The position numbers and the translations under genes were made by a program. 64,000 nucleotides of DNA from Adiantum capillus-veneris (Eukaryota; Streptophyta; Polypodiopsida; Polypodiales; Pteridaceae). Under the pieces are notes generated by a model. The model saw only the letters and a list, made by a program, of their open reading frames with translations, did not search any database and was not told where the DNA came from. Within the stretch, counting starts at the first letter, position 1, and each line of letters opens with the position of its first letter. The stretch is taken from contig CM043944.1 of the NCBI GenBank assembly GCA_014529385.2, positions 173,292,740 to 173,356,739 on the forward strand, given 5' to 3'. Positions 59,560-64,000 of this stretch are shown here, one piece after another.

Positions 59560-60786
59560 TTTTCTCCATTGCTTTCAATTTAATATTGCAGTCATAAGAA
59601 CTAAATGTTCAATTAAAATAAATAAATAAAATTTCAATATATATATATTAGAAAAACAATCACTAAGAAAGCAATCAAATCTACACAATATGAGATTTGC
59701 AATGCACTCTAGTCAATTCCACATATCGACCATATATGTTCTAAGAGAATATACACATTGCAATGTGCTCTCTACATGGCATTATGGATTCAAAAATAAT
59801 ATGAAATTGTCAATGCAATTATAAATATAATGATTAGTTATATATCTTCTGCGATCTGAAAACAATGAGACAACTATTTTCACATGCTATAAAGAATCAT
59901 CAACATTTACATTGAAATGATGATAATTCTTTGCAAAACACACATGAAAGAAATAATGTCGATGATTAACCATCTCCATACACTAACAATCTTCTAATTA
60001 TAATACATAATTCACTCCCTATATAAACCGATGCATAAACAAGGCAATGAAATCTTCAATACAATTACACAATTGAGGACTACTTGTACCCAATCAAGGA
60101 TTGTAGCCCCCTTATGCATCCAATTCAATATATAAAAGCTAATTTCATCCAATTAAGGATTATAGCTCTCATATTTTGCAGTGTAAATGTATATCAATTC
60201 AAATCTATGATGGTGAAAAATGCAAGACTTCAAGGATCTTTATATACCCAGTACATTAGTATAGGGCATCCGACCCTTGACTATCAACTCGTTATTTAAA
60301 TATGTTCATCTTCTAAAACCAACTACAGCCTTTTTATGGACCAATGGCTTCGTCACAATGAGCATGACTCTCCAAATTCTCAATTGTTTTGGTTTAGTAC
60401 TTTTATGTTCGGTGAAGGGTTTAAATATCTTTAGAAGGGGTTACCAAATTAAGAATCACGTTCGACCCAAAAAAAGGACCTTAAGTCAATTCACAAAGAG
60501 ATGACTATACCCGGTGCTCGGATATACTCCCCAGGGATTTGCCTAGTTAAAATGCCAAAGTAAGAAGAGGTTTACTATATACAGTTGGGCGTGCCGGGAA
60601 AACCCTATAGCCCGGAGGGGGCCGTCGGGAAAATGGGAAAGCCCAGCGGGCCTACCGGCTCTATTGGTTTCTGCAGGTCACCATCAAGATCATGTTAACA
60701 ATTAACATGATCACGTGATTTTCTTGTGCAAATACTTGAGTTATTAACGTAATCACACGATCATGATTACGTCAATGAAATCCCTG

Positions 60787-61080
60787 TCTACAATGGCCAT
60801 GCACACATCTTGAGGATGACGTACGTTTAGCAAAAAGTCAGCGGTCAATGTCCCCCCGCAAATAGACAAACCAGTCACTTAGGTCGTGGCAGTCCAACGA
60901 GCTAACCATGCAAGCATGTACGTTTGCTTGTCCACTAAGGCCAAACAAAATATTATAAAGTAAATGCATGCAAGGCAAAGTAAACCAGGACAAAAAAGGT
61001 AAAATCAAACACGTCCATTTAAAATCAAACGACTGAGTCTACCTTGCATTTCACGTGCGTAGCTCCTTGCCGTGGATCCC
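60787..61080. other. Spacer between the TIR element and the LINE
   Basis: Starts with the right target duplication TCTACAAT. No gene or repeat is recognised. Confidence 0.4.
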
Positions 61081-62345
61081 ATGGCGGAGTCTTCATTGCC
61101 ACTGCCTGGCTTTTTTCGTTTTGGTGGGGTCTGATATCCCCTTGACAATTCCAAGATAGAATCTTCATCTATTGACTTTCTTATTCCCTTTATCCTAATG
61201 ACTTTTAGAGGGAGTTCTAGCAATAGCTGAGTGTGACTTCTTGTTGTGTTTGTGGATGTCCATGGGCTCAAGGGCCATATTAGAGTTTAATTCTTGGAGT
61301 GGAAGCTAAGAGACTTGGTTGAGATCCAACATTTTTTCTCTAATTTAAAGTTGCAAGTTGTTGTCAGTGTCAGCTTCCTTATCGAGTTTCTCTCTAACTG
61401 AAAGTTGTAAGTTGTTGTTAGCATCAGCTTCCTTACTGAGTTTCTCCACTGGAGTTGTAGATACCTCTTTTCCCTTTGATTCTAAGGTGTCATGTTCAAA
61501 GCTAACTGAATCAAATCCATTTTGGTAGGTCCACCACTGCCTGGGTTTTTTCGTTTTGATGGGGTCTGATATCCCCTTAACATTCCAAGATAGAATCTTC
61601 ATCTATTGACTTTCTTATTCCCTTTATCCTAATGACTTTTAGAGGAAGTTCTAGCAATAGCTGAGTGTGACTTCTTCTTGTGTTTGTGGATGTCCATGGG
61701 CTCAAGGGCCATATTAGAGTTTAATTCTTGCAGTGGAAGCTAAGAGACCTGGTTGAGATACAACATTTTTTCTCTAATTTAAAGTTGCAAGTTGTTGTCA
61801 GTGTCAGCTTCCTTACCGAGTTTCTCTCTAACTGAAAGTTGCAAATATTGTCAGCACAGCTTCCTCACCGAGTTTCTCCACTAGAGTTGTAGCTACCTCT
61901 TCTCCCTCTGATTCTAAGGCGTTATGTTCAAAGATGACTAAATCAATCCATTTTGGTAGATCCACCACTACCTGGCTTTTTTCGTTTTGGTGGGGTCTTA
62001 ACATTCCAAGATAAAATCTTCATCCATTGACTTTGTTATTCCCTTTATCCTAATGACCTTTAGAGGGAGTTCTAGCAATAGCTGAGTGTGACTTCTTGTT
62101 GTGTTTGTGGATGTCCATGGGCTCAAGGGCCATAATTCTTGCAATGGAAGCTAAGAGACCTGGTTGAGATCCAGCGTTTTTCTCTAATTTAAAGTTGCAA
62201 GTTGTTGTCAGTGTCAGCTTCCTTACCGAGTTTCTCTCTAACTGAAAGTTGCAAGTTGTTGTCAGCATTAGCTTCCTTACTGAGTTTCTCCACTGGAGTT
62301 GTGGCTACCTCTTCTCCCTCTGATTCCAAGGCGTCATGTTCAGAG
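61080..62345 (-). repeat. ~430-bp tandem repeat (three copies) of the LINE ORF1/ORF2 junction
   Basis: ttattccctttatcctaatg occurs at 61,181, 61,615 and 62,036, a period of 434 and 421 bp. Each unit, read on minus, has PVEKLSKEADANNNLQLSVR and a second similar REKL block. At least two also have the start-like MKILSWN. Copies differ by small indels and substitutions. Confidence 0.85.
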
Positions 62346-63513
62346 CTGACTAAATCAATCCAGTTGTACGTCCGCCAGAAGGAGAACCTGTTTTGGTTTT
62401 GTGGGTCACGTTTTGTTATGTTCCCTTCTAGGGTTAGTTCTTCCTTTCTTGTTAGAGTTTGAGAGGGGGCGGGGGTCAGGGGTGGGGGGGGCGCAGAAGG
62501 AGGTGTTTGGCTTTTTCCCTTATGGTTGTTAGATTGATTGGTTGTGGAGGGAACATTCGAAGTAGTAACGAGGGGCGGGGGGGGGGGGGGGGGGGGGATT
62601 TTATAGGGCAATCTCTTACAAAGTGTCCCAATTGTTCCACAGTAAAAGGACGCATTGGGTAAATACTTGTAAGTGATGGGCTTGAGTCGCCCTCATTTGT
62701 GGCAATAATTATGGAGGATGGTAAAGGTTTGGAAAGATCCATTTCTATTAACATTTGAGGATGCCACGAAGGGTTGAAATCCCTTTGAGGTTTCCCTCCG
62801 AGGACTTTCCCTAGTGCTCACCTATGAGCCGTAGGTGGTGGTGGAAACCCACATAGGGTAGTTTTCCATGGCAGACTTATCTGGGTTGAAGCTCTTGGAC
62901 CACTTGAACAGACAGAGGGGGGAGGCTCTGGGGACCCAGTGGTGGCCAGTGCTTGCGATTTCGAACGCCATTTTGGTATGTTTTAAACATGAACAGGAAA
63001 TGGTTTGTGGGGAGAGCTTGAATAGACTCCACCTCACAGCCCCTATTTCCCCCTAATTCGTAACCTAGGACCTGAGAACTTCCACTGGGGGACCAAGGGC
63101 CAGCTATTAGGCCTATCTGAGCTCTAGATTATAGGTCTTTTTTATTTTTTTAATTTGAGCAGCACGAAGAATCACCAGAGGTTTACCTCCACCGTCTCCT
63201 CGCTAGCAATCTCCATCCATGCCTTGGTGGTTGCAATCGAAAAGGTATGGTGTAGAGTTCGAGAGCTCCACAAGGCGCCTTCTTGAGGAGGGCCCTGATT
63301 TGGGCTTGGTGCTCGAGGGGAAGGGACCTTTGGGCAGACATGGTAGTTGCCTTTTTGCTTTAAAGCTTCCTGTAGCTGTAAAGCAATGTCGTGGGGGGGA
63401 TTTTGTAGATAATGTAGTTCGAGGGTCATGGAAGGCTCAATCGTGAAAGGGGGGGAGAAGTGACCGGTGGGAAAGAGGATTGGATGGGTGCCACATATTG
63501 TCATGAGATGCAA
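61330..63513 (-). pseudogene. L1-type LINE, ORF1 and start of ORF2
   Basis: Minus strand. The ORF1 part starts near 63,513. It contains LFKWSKSFNPDKSAMENYPM followed by WVS, which is the DUF4283-type pattern (W..FNP....PVWV) of plant L1 ORF1. Further on is RPFTVEQLGHFVRDCP, a zinc knuckle whose first cysteine is missing. A long proline run (poly-G on plus at 62,577-62,597) comes next, then SQTLTRKEELTLEGNITKRD. At 61,602 and 61,170 frames begin MKILSWN, the conserved opening of the ORF2 endonuclease, but only about 25 residues are recognisable. The rest of the endonuclease and the reverse transcriptase are missing. The LINE is broken by frameshifts and by the tandem repeat. Confidence 0.65.
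62577..62597. repeat. Poly(G) run
   Basis: About 21 consecutive G on plus after gaggggc. On minus it encodes part of a proline tract in the LINE ORF1. Its exact length may be uncertain because such runs are error-prone to sequence. Confidence 0.85.
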
Positions 63514-64000
63514 TCAAGGGAAGGCAACGCGCTGTACCAGAGGGAGTGCCTCTTTGGTGTGACATGACCTGGTTTACTGCATTGCTAACCTAGCTCTAGC
63601 TCTCCATCGCTAACCTAGCTCTCTCGCTCCACAAACTATAGCTTGTAGACCCCATGTTCTTTAGAGCAAATTCACACAAGCAAGGCTAAGCCCCCGCCAG
63701 CTTGCATAAGCGAATGCTATCGGGTGGTCTCAACTTTGCCGAAATCGACAGAGTTAGATTTCCAGTCTTCTATCCCCGTTCGTTGAAATTGTACTCGCTT
63801 TCAAGTGTGTTGCAGTTAACACGTATGAACAAAATAGCTGACAAACGACATAGTTCCACCTCCGCCGGTGCGGGTGCACCCTTAGAGTGCTCCCCCATAA
63901 ACCCACTAAATCCAACTTTACGAAAAGGCCCTTTCAAATGTGAAGGCCCCTATAAAAATTCCTTTGTGTGCCCATAAGCCCTTCAACAAGTTTCCAATCG
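63514..64000. other. Right edge, no gene recognised
   Basis: The phrase gctaacctagctct is repeated at 63,583 and 63,610. A plus frame from 63,702 has no domain signature. Confidence 0.35.

Noticed and set aside
63702-63977. 91-aa plus frame at the right edge
   Set aside because: No recognisable motif, no splice or promoter support, and similar-length chance frames are common here.

Overview
The window looks like nuclear DNA of a large, repeat-rich land-plant genome. The evidence is a plant-type Ty1/copia element primed by initiator tRNA-Met, a chromodomain Ty3/gypsy relic, a CACTA-like DNA transposon with plant-style introns, an L1-type LINE, tRNA-derived SINE heads, and very long (CT)n, (CA)n and (GA)n tracts. 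A fern or other seed-free plant would fit the general character, but that is an impression and not something the sequence proves. I see no clearly functional host gene. Almost everything recognisable is mobile DNA at different stages of decay.

Layout. 0-3 kb: AT-rich leader-like DNA with a 152-bp tandem repeat and a minus-strand TATA box. 3.1-7.4 kb: decayed gag-protease of a retroelement, with no reverse transcriptase. 7.9 kb: SINE head. About 8.9-10.4 kb: an LTR end, a tRNA-Asp-type primer-binding site and gag remnants. 10,379-15,508: a nearly complete, young Ty1/copia element on the minus strand, with 322-bp LTRs differing at one base and the target duplication AAATG. 17.0-20.4 kb: decayed chromovirus with polypurine tract and 3' LTR. 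21.7-31.8 kb: a two-gene mobile unit with convergent genes. A transposase-like gene lies on plus, and on minus lies a multi-exon gene set including an FCP1/HAD-phosphatase-like protein. The introns are packed with TTTGGTAC minisatellites that mostly read in the sense of their own gene. 31,825-34,060: a coding-free LTR pair inserted beside it. 34-41.6 kb: SINE heads, hairpins, microsatellites and an LTR-like repeat.

41,972-53,762: the most interesting unit. It is an 11.8-kb CACTA-superfamily element bounded by CACAAGG...CCTTGTG inverted repeats and a 3-bp target duplication (ATG). Subterminal repeat arrays lie at both ends. Inside are a broken Tnp2-like transposase gene and an apparently intact nine-exon accessory gene (466 aa) in which every intron is phase 0. 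54-58 kb: microsatellite-rich DNA with one possible plastid-targeted exon. 58,082-60,786: an inverted-repeat element carrying a fragment of a DEAD-box RNA helicase, that is, a captured gene. 61.0-63.5 kb: LINE ORF1 on minus, with the ORF1/ORF2 junction present three times as a ~430-bp tandem repeat.

The parts do not form a host pathway. They record nested insertions: copia into an older gypsy-like leader, an LTR pair into the convergent-gene unit, and a gene fragment into a TIR element.
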